Below are positions 1 to 18,400 of a stretch of 64,000 nucleotides of DNA, piece by piece. How positions within the stretch are numbered: position 1 is the first letter of the stretch; every line of letters begins with the position of its first letter. Source of the DNA: Erpobdella octoculata (taxonomy: Eukaryota > Annelida > Clitellata > Hirudinida > Erpobdellidae); the NCBI GenBank assembly GCA_963978895.1, contig OZ022245.1:2773229-2837228 (forward strand), given 5' to 3'. Position numbers and translations under genes: made by a program. Under the pieces are notes generated by a model. The model was not told the DNA's origin and did no database searches. It worked only from the letters and a program-made list of their open reading frames with translations.

Positions 1-1270
1 TATTTTTTATCAGGTGTGCAATGTAATCACATTTGTAATCACCTGTTTGAAATACGACATAAACTCGCAGTATAAGAATACATAAAATTATAAAACGGGT
101 AGTATCAGTACGTAATCTCTGTTAGACACGCTTCTGAGGCTACGTCACTTGTATTTTCAAGTGGTATACTAATATATCCCTAATAAGTTTCTTTTGTTAA
201 CAACAAGTTTACTTCTGGGAGAGAGTGGCTATTGTCTGGCATCTGTTCTCATGGCATTCGACTGGATAGCAAAACTCGAGATTAAAGACCTCGTGTCCAA
301 CGACACAACCGGGACCTGACACGCCGAAAAAAAGAAGATTTTTCTCTTTCACTTACTCGACTACCTGATAACCTGTCATCGAACAGTTTAATGTTCTACA
401 TATCTCAATTTCATACTGTGGTCATTTAATGATTTTCTCACTTGAGTCACATTATTTGTTAATTAATTTACCTTACCTATTTATTGGATTAAATTTATTT
501 ATCAATTTTTTTTCTTTCAATTATATTATTTCACCTTAAAATCTGAAGAAAAAGCATAATAAACACTTTGCATTTCTGTCTGGCACTGATGTTCTTAATC
601 CTAACATTGCTTTCTTGCCTTATAATTTCCTAGAGATCGTTTTATTTAAGAGACACCCAACTTATCGACACACACATATTTATTTCTCAAGCAGCTCTTG
701 AAGCCGCTTTTAATATTTGCACTAACGGTCAACGAAAAAGAAAACGTTCCAGATAATTCCAACCTAGTTTATGCGCGTGCACGTGTAATAGTCACGAAAA
801 AGAAAGATAAAACTGCAAAACCACGCGAGTGTGAACAACACAAGGAAAACTACAAATAAAAAAGCCAGCAAAACCTCAAGTCTATGCATTAGATAGCTAA
901 TAATAATAATAATTTATTAAATATACAAATGCAGAACCAATATTCCATATTTGACTCTAAAATAAAATTCAAAATCATTTTCAAACAAAACAGCAACTTG
1001 AAAGTTAGATAGAAACAGCGGGAAAAGCCATAGCAAGGCATTAACCAAGGAGAGGTAAAAAATTTTTAATCGGTTGTACTTTACAAATTAAAATCTCGGG
1101 CACGGGCGCAAATTGAGAGAATTATTAATAAACATAAATATATATTTAGCTGTAATATAAGAAAGCAGACTATTGAAAAATTGAATGAATAAATAAACGG
1201 AAAGGTATGTGAACACGTCAAAATCGACTGTTTGCCACGCAGTGCGATGTCGCTGCGTCCCCCCAAAACC
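1..1270. other. 3' flank of the Ig-domain gene; no gene seen
   Basis: AT-rich sequence with no supported coding exon. On the minus strand, downstream of the stop codon at 1271-1273, an AATAAA signal can be read at 913-918. It could end the transcript with a roughly 350-base 3' UTR; this is inference from one hexamer only. Confidence 0.4.
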
Positions 1271-6320
<5,050 letters not shown>

Positions 6321-6730
6321 TTTGAAATTTGGAAACTGCAGCAGTACACTCGAGCCAGCGGCACAACAGCAGCAAAATTTAGATTTAGATACGAGGCCGT
6401 AAACAATTATAATCTCAACTCATATGAGTAGAGATGTGTTAAATTTTTTTCAAATATTATATTGAAGCGCTTTTATTTTAGTTAAGCTAAAAGGGTTTTT
6501 ATTTAAAACTGATTTAGTTTATGACGGTCAAAACGGTTTCTAACACAAGAGCGGCTCAAGAGCCCCAACAAAAGGGTCCAGACGGCCCCAAAAATTATGA
6601 CCCCGTCAAATCAGCCTCAACAAGAATACCACAAACATAGCGACCCCCGCCGGTTTCCGAAAAAAGACCCAGACATAACTACCCCAAACTTTATATCGGC
6701 AATGTCTCTAAATCTCGTTATTTTCATTTT

Positions 6731-6905
6731 TTTATAATAGTTTATAGTCCTTTACACCAGGTGTTTTAAGACTAAAATGGCTGTATGTAGGAAGCACCTA
6801 AGTACTTCCTATCGTGGATCATAATTTGATCCTTTTAACTTTCCCCTCCTCCTTTCTCCAGGCTTGGGACTGGCTTGCAAATGCAAGGCAGAGTTGTTAT
6901 TTTCA
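6731..6905 (+). repeat. Dispersed repeat, copy 1 (inverted partner at 28717-28889)
   Basis: About 170 bases, beginning near TTTATAATAGTTTATAGTCC, passing CACCAGGTGTTTTAAGACT and ending near GGGACTGGCTTGCAAA. They match the reverse complement of 28717-28889 with only scattered substitutions. The sequence holds no coding signal. It is probably a short non-autonomous transposable element, but its ends and class are not resolved. Confidence 0.8.
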
Positions 6906-8049
6906 TTAATTCAATTCAACTGATATTCAATAGTTATATAAATATTTATTAGTCCTATAAACAAAAAAGCTTTTAACAGAAGCGATGACGCGAAAAATAT
7001 AAATGTTATTCAAATATTTCTTTCATAGTCAGCAGATATGCTCCACCCACCACCCTCCGTCCTGACAAACTATATATAATATGAGTTCTGTTGGAGAGAA
7101 AAATTCTATCCACTTAAGAGAAGTGGATGACACGTAGAGCAAAAAGTGTAGGTATTTATAGGACTTTAAGCACAATCGACAACGGTGCTGAAATTAGCGG
7201 CAGCAAAGCAGTGACTTTGACCCGGTCGAGAGCTGCGATTATCATTGTCGTTTCAGTCGAGTGGAAATCGCGAAAATCAAACTGTGTTGGAGAAAGAATT
7301 TGAACAAAAAGCTATCTCCTATCGATAATGAAGCAGACGAGCTTAAATGCTGCTACTTTAATGAGAAGATTGATATTAACAAAAAAAATAACATTCGTGT
7401 GCACATTTTTGCACTTTCATAATTGATAACACTTATAGAAATATGCTGTTGAATAACATCTCTGCAACTGCTTTTTCTTAGATTTCACTCAAAGCCTCAT
7501 GATCAGCGCTTTTTAATAGATTCATTTGACAGAAAAGTTGCTCCGAGTTTTGCCCGTTGCCCTTCAGGAAAATGGGAACTCCACCCCGTAGCCTTTATTA
7601 TAAGGTAAAAATATCAAAATATATGGCTAAGTAAGGGTTGATATAAAAAATGATTTTATGTTTTGACTAAAATTTACGGCACTTTCATATTTGGTTAATT
7701 AGTATATACATTTGAATTTGTCTCATTTAATCAAAAACAAACCAATTAAGCACTTATAATTATAAACTGCTTAAATTTAATAGTGATAACCTGCCAAAAC
7801 TGGGCGTTTTTCAATTTATCAGTATATGCACTCAACGTTGTTTTGTGACTGCATCATCACCTGGAGCAATATATCTTTTTTGCAAACTGCAACCGCTGCA
7901 ACCCTCTTAGATATTATATCTTTGAATAAATATATCAAAAAATTCAGTTTTTGTTGGAATCGAGTAATCATGCAAACTAATATATTTTGGGCTTTTGGCA
8001 TCTGTGATTTGATCATTTTAAAATTTGCGCTACAATTTTGAGCAAATAT

Positions 8050-8052
<3 letters not shown>

Positions 8053-8130
<78 letters not shown>
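8053..8130. repeat. (GA)n microsatellite with GACA tail
   Basis: Uninterrupted GA dinucleotides for about 65 bases, followed by three GACA units. Confidence 0.95.
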
Positions 8131-10145
8131 GATCTTCCAAACTTCAAAACGCTCGCGGACATCCCACATCCCGTGGACATCAGGACAAGTGAAAATTAAT
8201 AAAAGCATGAAAAAACAACAACAAAAAACCTCTATGAAATCCCGGGCAACACTGAGTAACCCAGCAAGTCACCATTGAAAGTTTTACAATTTGTCATTTC
8301 ATATATTTTGTTTAAGTTTATTTTTAGTTTCAATTTTTTTCAAGAAATCAAAATAAAAAAGTTGTTTTCTTCAGATCTGTTATTTTCTGTTTTCGGAATG
8401 TAACTATTTTTTTTTAAATTTCGAAACTTTAAAAATAAAAAAGTTCTAAATCTGCAACTATTCTTAAACAAAAATATTGATCACATTAAAATAATTTGTA
8501 TGCAGATTAAAAATATGAAACATTTCTCGATGCTTGATTCAAACTGCTGCAAATTTCAATTGCCTATTTTCAATTTCTTGTTTTAAAATATCGTGTTTTT
8601 TCACAAAATTGTCTATGAAAATTTTGCATTTTGAGCGTAGCTTAACAAATGTTAATATTTCATCAGCTTGTGGAATAATATTTTGTGTTAACTCGTTATA
8701 TTTTGTATATGCTCTTTTTAGATGATAAAGTAAATCTACAATAAATCTTTTAGGAAGAAAATACCCCTCAATGTCTTTATAGTCAAGTGACAAAAGAGTT
8801 GAAATCCATATTTGACTTTGTAATAACAACCCTTTCCATAAAGCTTCATTATCTGAAAAAATTAGACATTCGTCGATTATCTCGTAAATCCAAACATTAC
8901 GGTATCTGTTACTCAAAAGCACTTTTAAAAAAAAATTTAGTTCACTCTTTTTTAAACCATTTTTTGACAAAAGACAATACAATTGTATAAATATATCAGA
9001 AATAATATTGTTGTGAGGATTGAAATAATAAAGTGCTCTGTGTAGGAATTCCTTTATGATTGGAAGTTTGTTTCTAATATTTAAAAGGTGTTGATCTTTT
9101 TTTGCCAAACCTGTCAATTGGCTTAGGCATTCTTGAAACATATCGTCTTTCCAAAAAATGGTTTTCAGTGAAGTTACAATTCCATCAACTGTGCAAAAAT
9201 TACTTACATTCTCGGAGTTTATATTTGAAGGATTTTCTAAACTGTTTCTTTCACCGAAACGCAGCCCTAAATACTGAAATCTTCTTAAATGCGTCCACGT
9301 AACATATTCTTCAAACACACCTTTTGTATTACTTATATCAAGATAAACTAAGGTAGGTAATTTGTCTATCATCTTGTACAGTAGTTGAAGATTCTTGTTA
9401 TTAATTTCTTGAAAGCATCTGTTTTCACTTATATCAAGACAGGTTAGCATAGAAAGACATGATATTGAATCAAACAATTCTTCCACTTCTAATGTTGAAT
9501 CATAAGACGTTGTAATAGTTAACTTTTGAAGACCACTAAAATGAGGAAACTTGTTTATTGAGTTTCTTGCATAGCCGCAACCATGTACAGCTAAAGTTTT
9601 CAAATTTTCGTAAGGAAAGTCAATTTTAAGTAAATCAATTAGATCTACTTTGGCGTGAATATTTTTACAACAAATACAATCCAAAGATAGTTTAATTAAT
9701 TTAGGGCACAACCATGGAGACATTTTGTTCATGTCGTTTTTGTGATAACTTGTTATAAAATCACAGCTGACATATAGTTCTAAATCTTGCAAATTCAAAG
9801 ACAAAGATGGATTTTTACGAAAAAGTGAAAAAACCTTTTCTGATTGCTGAATCATTTTTTGATAGAAATGATGTAAACACCCAGTAAATGAAAAACGGAT
9901 GAGGTTTCCTCTGCTCACAATGGTTTGTATAGGCTGAAAAAAAGTGGCTATACAAACTTCATTAAGTATTAATTCACGATAACAGTCAAATTTATAATAA
10001 AAAGGAATTAAATATTTAGGATATAAAACCATTCCTATTTGTTGGCCTCTTGAAATTATTTCATGGAAAATAAGAGATGGCAGTTTTACGTTGTTTTTAA
10101 CTTTTAAAGGAATACATTTCATATCATTAGATGGTTCAAAAAAAG

Positions 10146-10803
<658 letters not shown>

Positions 10804-10845
10804 GTAAATAAAACAAACAACCACTAGTGTATATATATTAGGGTT

Positions 10846-12016
10846 GCCAACCGGAATTGGCATACGGTGTCCCGTGTCCCGGGTTTAGTTAGTTGTGTCC
10901 CGGAAAATAATAATAAAAGTATGTTATACAAATAAATAAAAAAATTACTTATTTATTGATAAAATTTTTAAGCCAATAACAAAGAACGGTGACATGAAAT
11001 TATTTAGTTTTCTAAATTGTTTTATCTTTGCTTTCCTTATTGGTCGATTTGCTAAGCATGGCGTCTGCTAGCTTTTCTAAATCCGAAATAACAAATTCAC
11101 CTAAAAATAATAGCTCGTTGACTCCACCAAAAAAATTTAAAGCGTTAATGTGAATTTCGGTGAGAGTGGTTAGCGAAAGACGGTTTAACCTGACGAGTTC
11201 ACCGCTTATTGTTCTATTCTATTTGCCGCCTGTCATTTTCTGTTAAATATGAAAGTAAAACAGCAGTGACGAGTCATTCCGAATCGACAAAACATAAAAA
11301 GGTGTTGCATCACAGGATGAAAATAAAGCAATTTCGTCATTTTTTTTGAAAAAAAAATACAACTGATGAAAACAAAATAATTTTGTCGGAACTTGTCGCA
11401 ACCTATCACGGGATTGTGCATCCCCATAGCATAGTTATGCCCATAGATATCTATGGTTATGCCAGTCAAGACTGTTGTTACAAATTGTTAGCAAAACTGT
11501 GTCCAGATTCGTTAATAGCCACAAAATTATCATGTGATCGCACTAAAGCCACAAGCTACGTAGAAAATATTCTAGGACCTAAAGCCCAGGAAATAGGAAA
11601 TAGTTGTTACTGAATTGAAAGAAGCTAATTATTTTAGTATTAGTTCAGATGCTTTTAATAAAGGAAATAAAAAACTTTTTCCTATTAATGTTAGGTATTT
11701 TTTAAGGAAAGAAGGTCTAAAAAATCGCTTTTTTGATTTTTATAATGATAGTGATGAAACCAGTCAAACCATCACTGTCAAATTGAAAAAAACAATTAAA
11801 AGCTTTGATCTAGAATTGCAATCAGTCTCTTAATACAGTGCAGATAATACAGTGTATTTGTTAACTTTGGAAAACATTCATCTGATTTTCAAAGATTAAT
11901 TCAGCACAACAAAAACATTGTTTAAGCTTATTGCAATTGTCATGTAATGGACAATTGTGTTAAATATGGTTTGAAAGCATTTGAAACAAATTAAAATTAT
12001 TGATTTATATATATAA
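10846..12016 (+). mobile_element. Remnant of a hAT-type DNA transposon (left part)
   Basis: It begins with TAGGGTTGCCAACC followed by a GTCCCG-rich segment, a layout typical of hAT-family ends. It carries a broken transposase-like reading frame (separate entry). The right end was not found. The element is interrupted or truncated at 12017 by another transposon. Class assignment rests on the end sequence plus the protein fragment. Confidence 0.55.
11341..11960 (+). pseudogene. hAT/ZBED-like transposase fragment, frame-shifted
   Basis: Coding remnants can be followed in two frames. 11356-11591 includes SQDCCYKLLAKL and LSCDRTKATSYVENILGP. A stop or frame shift near 11600 leads to 11615-11833, with ELKEANYFSISSDAFNKGNK and FFDFYNDSDETSQT, ending at TAA, with further remnants to about 11960. 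The SSDxxNKGNxKxxPxxVRYF stretch matches the core of hAT-derived or ZBED-type proteins common in invertebrate genomes. A short palindromic stretch (CATAGATATCTATG) near 11440 interrupts the expected HHSY-SQDC region. There is no intact frame, so it is dead. Confidence 0.6.
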
Positions 12017-12051
12017 TAGGGATGTCACGGGTAGTACTTTTTGGAGTTTTC

Positions 12052-12262
12052 GGGTTCGGGTTCGGGTTCGGGTTTGTGAAACTAGAGTTTTCGGGTTCGG
12101 GTTCGGGTTCGGGTTCGGGTTTGTGAAACTAGAGTTTTCGGGTTTGTAAAACTCGAGTTTTCGGGTTCGGGTTCGGGTTTGTGAAACTCAGGTTTTCGGG
12201 TTCGGGTTCGGGTTCGGGTTTGTAGTTTTCAAAAAACCGGGTTCGGGTTCGGGTTCGGGTAC
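12052..12262 (+). repeat. Left subterminal GGGTTC array
   Basis: Clusters of TTCGGGTTCGGGTTCGGG are separated by spacers such as TGTGAAACTAGAGTTT. The clusters and spacers form a roughly 40-60-bp higher-order repeat. Confidence 0.9.
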
Positions 12263-12624
12263 TGGCTTATGGTTTCAAATTCCTGGATTGATTTTAAATA
12301 TACCTAGTGTATATACATATACAAACGAGAGCGATCAATTCATCCATTGGACATTACACGTATTGAATAAACTCTAACAAGTTATTTTTTTAGCTTTCCA
12401 AATAATGTGATTTCTTTGGCCGAAGAAGGCTTAATTGTTTTAGTTCGTTCGTGGCTCGGTCCGGCCAGATAATCAGGCGGATTAGTGGTCTAGCTTACAC
12501 ACTCACCAATAAAATGACATATTTGTGTTATTTGTTACGCAAAGGTGATAATACAAAACTTGTATGGCTTGCGATTAGTATAATACGTTACCTCTTAAAT
12601 TATACTAATTTATTAATTTTTTTC

Positions 12625-13545
12625 GCGGCTCGGTCCGGTCGGCGTATTTACAATCACTGTATGAGCACAGGACGGACCGATAATTATTCATGTTTACGCT
12701 TTTTCTTGCACTGTGATTGGCTGAAAACATTGACGCGAATGTGCCACATGCTAGATCGCACAGTAGTGGACTAATTTAAATAATTAAATTGTGTTACTTG
12801 TAACATAACATTTGGTTTTTTTAAACTTTACTTGTAAAATAACAATTTTGCATTTTATGATTTTACTTGTAGCAATGTTTTCTGGATAACTTTCATGAAA
12901 TAAAATTATATACTCTAACTTTGAAACCAATTTAACTAAAAAAAACCAGTCGATAAATAATGAATTTGCATCAACAACGTGATATTAGTGTATTGTTATA
13001 TCTCAACTTTGGTTGTTCTTAGCCAAAGCATGAAATTGTTTTTTTGTTAATTTTAGTGGGATTTAACAGCGCTATTAACTTCACGAGTTGCAGGAAAGAA
13101 TCTGTTGAATGACTCGTGTATGAATTGAATAAAAAAAGTTGATACAAATTTAGAATTCAACGGGCTCCATCGAGATCTGACAAAATTATTTTCAAAGCAA
13201 TTGTGAGGCAGTGACTGGGAATCGAACCGTGATGCTCTCACATTCAAAGCTAACACCCTACCAACTCAGCTAACCTAGAACTTTGATGTGCTTAGCAATT
13301 GGATCTAGTTATGACTGTATGTACTGAAAAATTTTAAGATAATTTATTTTAGAATATTTTTTCCAAACTTTTCTTAAAAAATTATATTTTTAATTGAACA
13401 ACATTGAAAGTAAACTTCTAATAAATATCAAAAATCCCGTCAATGTTTTCAGCCAATCTCAACGCAAGAAAGAGCGTAAACATGAATAATTATCGGGTCC
13501 GTCCTGTGCTCATACAGGGATTGTAAATACGCGTCCGGTCGGGTA
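12625..13545. repeat. Nested inverted repeat inside the 2.2-kb transposon
   Basis: 12625-12735 is the reverse complement of about 13437-13545, with several mismatches. Shared landmarks are GTAAACATGAATAATTATC and GTCAATGTTTTCAGCCAAT. A related segment (CGAAGAAGGCTTAATT, then GGCTCGGTCCG) also recurs in direct orientation near 12420 and 13765. This points to an element nested within the element. Confidence 0.7.
13208..13275 (-). ncRNA. tRNA-like sequence (SINE head or tRNA pseudogene)
   Basis: Read on the minus strand it starts GGTTAGCTGAGTTGGTA, an A-box-like segment. About 30 bases later comes GGTTCGATTCC, a canonical B box. The D- and T-arm spacing fits a tRNA, but I cannot pair a proper acceptor stem. 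A functional tRNA is unlikely, and a tRNA-derived SINE is the better reading. Confidence 0.5.
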
Positions 13546-13977
13546 ATCAGGCGGATTAGTGTTCTAGCTTACACATTTGCCAATAAAATGACTGTGACGC
13601 ATAGATCATTTATAGACTTTGCCAGTTAAAGTTTAGGATTATGCAAGATTATCTTTATAACAAAGGGTCTTTGTTATATCAAAAAAACTTTGAGTATATG
13701 AATGAATAAACATAAGAATATATAACTGAAGTAAAAAGTTTAGAGTCATGGCTATCCGCGATTTCTTCGACCAAAGAAGGCTTAATTATTTTAGTTCGTT
13801 CGCGGCTCGGTCCGCCTGATAATCAAACTAGCTTACACAATCACTAATAAATCGGTTCCTAATACTATTTCATTTTTAATAAACTAGAAAAGTTATGAAA
13901 ACTCTGTTTGTGTTGCTATTTTTAAAACTGGAATAAATATTTATTTACTAAAAATTTTTATTTGTTCACAAATCTGA

Positions 13978-14215
13978 GTTCGGGTATTAGGCTTATGAAT
14001 TTTCGGGTTCGGGTTCGAGTTCGGGTATCAAGTTTTCACATTTTCGGGTTCGAGTTCGGGTTCGGGTATCAAGTTTTCTCATTTTCGGGTTCGGGTTCGG
14101 GTATCAAGTTTTCACATTTTCGGGTTCGGGTTCGGGTATCAAATTTTCACACTTTCGGGTTCGAGTTCGGGTTCGGGTATCAGAAAAAGACCGGGTAGTA
14201 CCGAACTCGGGTTCG
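13978..14215 (+). repeat. Right subterminal GGGTTC array
   Basis: Four to five roughly 40-bp higher-order units, each GGGTTCGGGTTCGGGTATCA followed by AGTTTTCACATTTTC. They lie on the same strand as the left array although the termini are inverted. Confidence 0.9.
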
Positions 14216-14231
14216 GGTACCCGTGACATCC

Positions 14232-15409
<1,178 letters not shown>

Positions 15410-18400
15410 TCATGCTAGCAAAGCAGTTCTTTCGGATGCTTCGTTGTGTTGTAAATCTTGTTGCGGAGACTCGTTCCTAACCGGATTGGAATTTGAGTCT
15501 GAAATTTCTCCATCTTCGATGTTAACTGGAAACAAATGGAGTGCATATGTCATATCAACAGAAGCCATATTGAATTTAGCAATTGAAATAACAGTGATCT
15601 GAGATTGGTGATAAAAAAAAGATGAAAACATTCATGCAATTCACTTCTTAAACAGAACTTCTCAAATTATAAACATTTATTAAAAATAACAGCAACTACA
15701 CGGAGTAACAAAAACTTAGACGATAGTGTTTTATTTCTTTCTTGTAGCTCTGTAAAGCTTTCCTTAATAATTATTTGTATCTCTAGCAATACAGAAACTG
15801 CTGGTTTAAAATCTCGATTATTAAACAATGATTTGTAACTCGAGGAACAGGTTAGTCACTATGATATCTTCTGTTAATATCCTCTTGCACAGACCAAAGA
15901 ATATAAATGACATACTGATTCAAAACTTGTAAAGATACATTAGCAATAAATAAATAAATAAAAATAAATTATCAACGATCGCAAACCGACGGTAACTTAC
16001 CGCAGATTCGGAACTTCCTCAGAGAGCCGAGCGTGAACGGAAGTAGAACGAAGTACATGAGGAAACAAACGGCAGCGAAACCTGCCAGTAGATACACCAT
16101 AACCCCGTAGAAGAAGGAGCTCATGGTGGGACAGTGCTGGAGCAGCCCTCTGAAAAATTTAAATGCAAAAAAAAATCAAGATAATGTAACAAATAAAGAT
16201 TAAGTGATAACTTGGACACTGCTTCAGAGCTAAAACCAGCACAAGTATCTAAAATTATTACGCCCTTTCAGAGGGGAGCCCTACTTCTTACAATGACCCA
16301 ACAAAAGATGGGTCGTTGTAAGACCCAACAAAAAATGGGTCGTTGTAAAACCCAACAAAAGACGTCTTGCTCAATCAACTTTTTGATGCGTGAAGCGCTT
16401 CAAAGACACAAACAGTCGATCGTGACTCAAGCGGACTAAACACTCTGCAAACTGTATTCTTGCGATGTGAATTCCTTAATTGAGAGAATAACATGTGCAA
16501 GCAGCTTTTGTCAAACAAAACTAAAATGAATAAATTTAAAAAAAATTAACCGATTCTGTAAAGAAATAGAAAACTAATAAAACAAATAAATGCTAAATTT
16601 TTTTTGGGCCTCAAATTTGTCTATGAAAATTATTATACTACAATAAAAACTGCATCTTGACTTAAATGCCTGTCTCGATATTAATTTAGCAAGAAAAAAT
16701 TTATACTTAAATATCAAATTACTTGAGGGAGTTGACGCAGGATGGTTCGATGGATTGGACGACCATCAGTACGACACCCGACGACAGTTTATCGCAAAAA
16801 CTCATAACTCCGTAGACGAAAGCACTGCTGTTCTGTGTCGGTTTAAAAAAAAGTAAAAGTCAGTTATCTAAAAATTCAATTATCATTATTATTATTATTA
16901 TTAAACAGTTGATAATGCAGCATATGTCAATCAAACTACATTAAGTAATAATGACAAAATCATTACTAACGTGTTAAACTTTTATTAACAATGAGATTTT
17001 ATAAAAGAAATAAAAAGATAAGATGGTTTAATACAATCCATCGCAACTGACGGTGTGATTTCCGATGACATCTGCGATCATCGACAGGGAAGTCACGAGG
17101 AGCGTCGTGCTGCCGATGCCCAGGATGATCGCAGAGCCGAAGATCTGCATGGCGAGCGAGCTGTTGAGGAATGCCATCCACAGGAGTGCTGCACCAGTTA
17201 TCACACTGCCGAGGATGAAGGACGGCTGAACGACGGAAAGAAGTTAAAGGGATGACAATTTGATAAAAAAAAACACTAATTATTATCATAACTGAACAAA
17301 TTATGATTATTAAACTGATCATGTGAGTTACAAACACTGTGGTGGTAATGATGATTGAAATATGTTGTTAAAAAAATAAAGATACCATAGAAATACCACA
17401 TTTAGATAACTTTAAAATGTTTTATTGTTATAACATGAGCAATGACAAATGAACCCTAATCATTAAATAGTCATGTTATTGTAGGCAACAACAACTCTTC
17501 AATAGAATAGAATTGAAACATTAATTTACACTCAAACATAAATTCAATATCACGAAGAATAAAAACATTAATTTACACTCAAACATAAATTCAATATCAT
17601 GAAGAATAGAAACATAAACTACTAATGCAACAAACCTTTCTACCGAGCAGTGAATTCACTGGCTTCATGAGAAGAGAAGTGAAAAACCCGGCAACGAAAA
17701 CCACCAGTGGAATGATAGCCGCGAATTGCTGAGTGGATTTTTTTTAATAATTTATAAATTAATGTTATATAAATATTAAATTTTATGAGTTCAAGCTTCT
17801 GCAATTTAGATATTTAGAGGCGATTATGGCCTGCGACCGTTATTGTTTGCTTGAAAAAAAATTGGTATAAAAGACTATGAGCTGTTTTAAGAAATAATTT
17901 ATCAGGATTCAATGCCGATCAACATTATATTCTTACAATATTTCTTCTGGCTACTCAAATTATTTCGTGAAGTTAAAAATAATTCGAGACGACCAAATTA
18001 ATATTTTAAAAAATTTGAACAAATTTGAACAATGTTATTAATATTAATTACATAATAATTTTTATTATTATAATAAACTGTATTAATGTAATGAATTGTA
18101 TTACTACAATAAATTATATTAATGTAAAAAATTGTATTAATGTAATAAATTGTATTACTATAATAAACTGTATTAATGTAATAAATTGTATTACTATAAT
18201 AAATTGTATTACTGTAATAAATTGTGTTAATTTAATAAATTGTAATAATATTATAAATTGTCAGAATATAATTTATTAAAACAAAAAACTGATCATCTAA
18301 TTAGGTCCAGGGTGATCAAAAATGACCTATAAATAGAGCACTTATACAGAAACCTTGTTTTCAAAACCGTGGTCTTAATTGAGCACTTGATGTGCATGCT

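Larger units (their letters stand above)
6321..8538. other. Intergenic region between the Ig-domain gene and the LRR ORF
   Basis: No coding exon is supported. It contains the 5' flank of the Ig-domain gene (6321-6420), a dispersed repeat copy (6731-6905) and a (GA)n tract (8053-8118) with a short (GACA) tail. The rest is AT-rich unique sequence in which I recognise nothing. Confidence 0.5.

Noticed and set aside
12052..14215. GGGTTC arrays as interstitial telomere repeats
   Set aside because: The unit is not the animal telomere repeat TTAGGG, and the arrays lie inside the inverted ends of a transposon.
16999..17337. Open frame of 112 codons on the minus strand
   Set aside because: It is an out-of-frame shadow of MFSD12 exon 17052-17225; the phase-matched frame gives the conserved transporter sequence.
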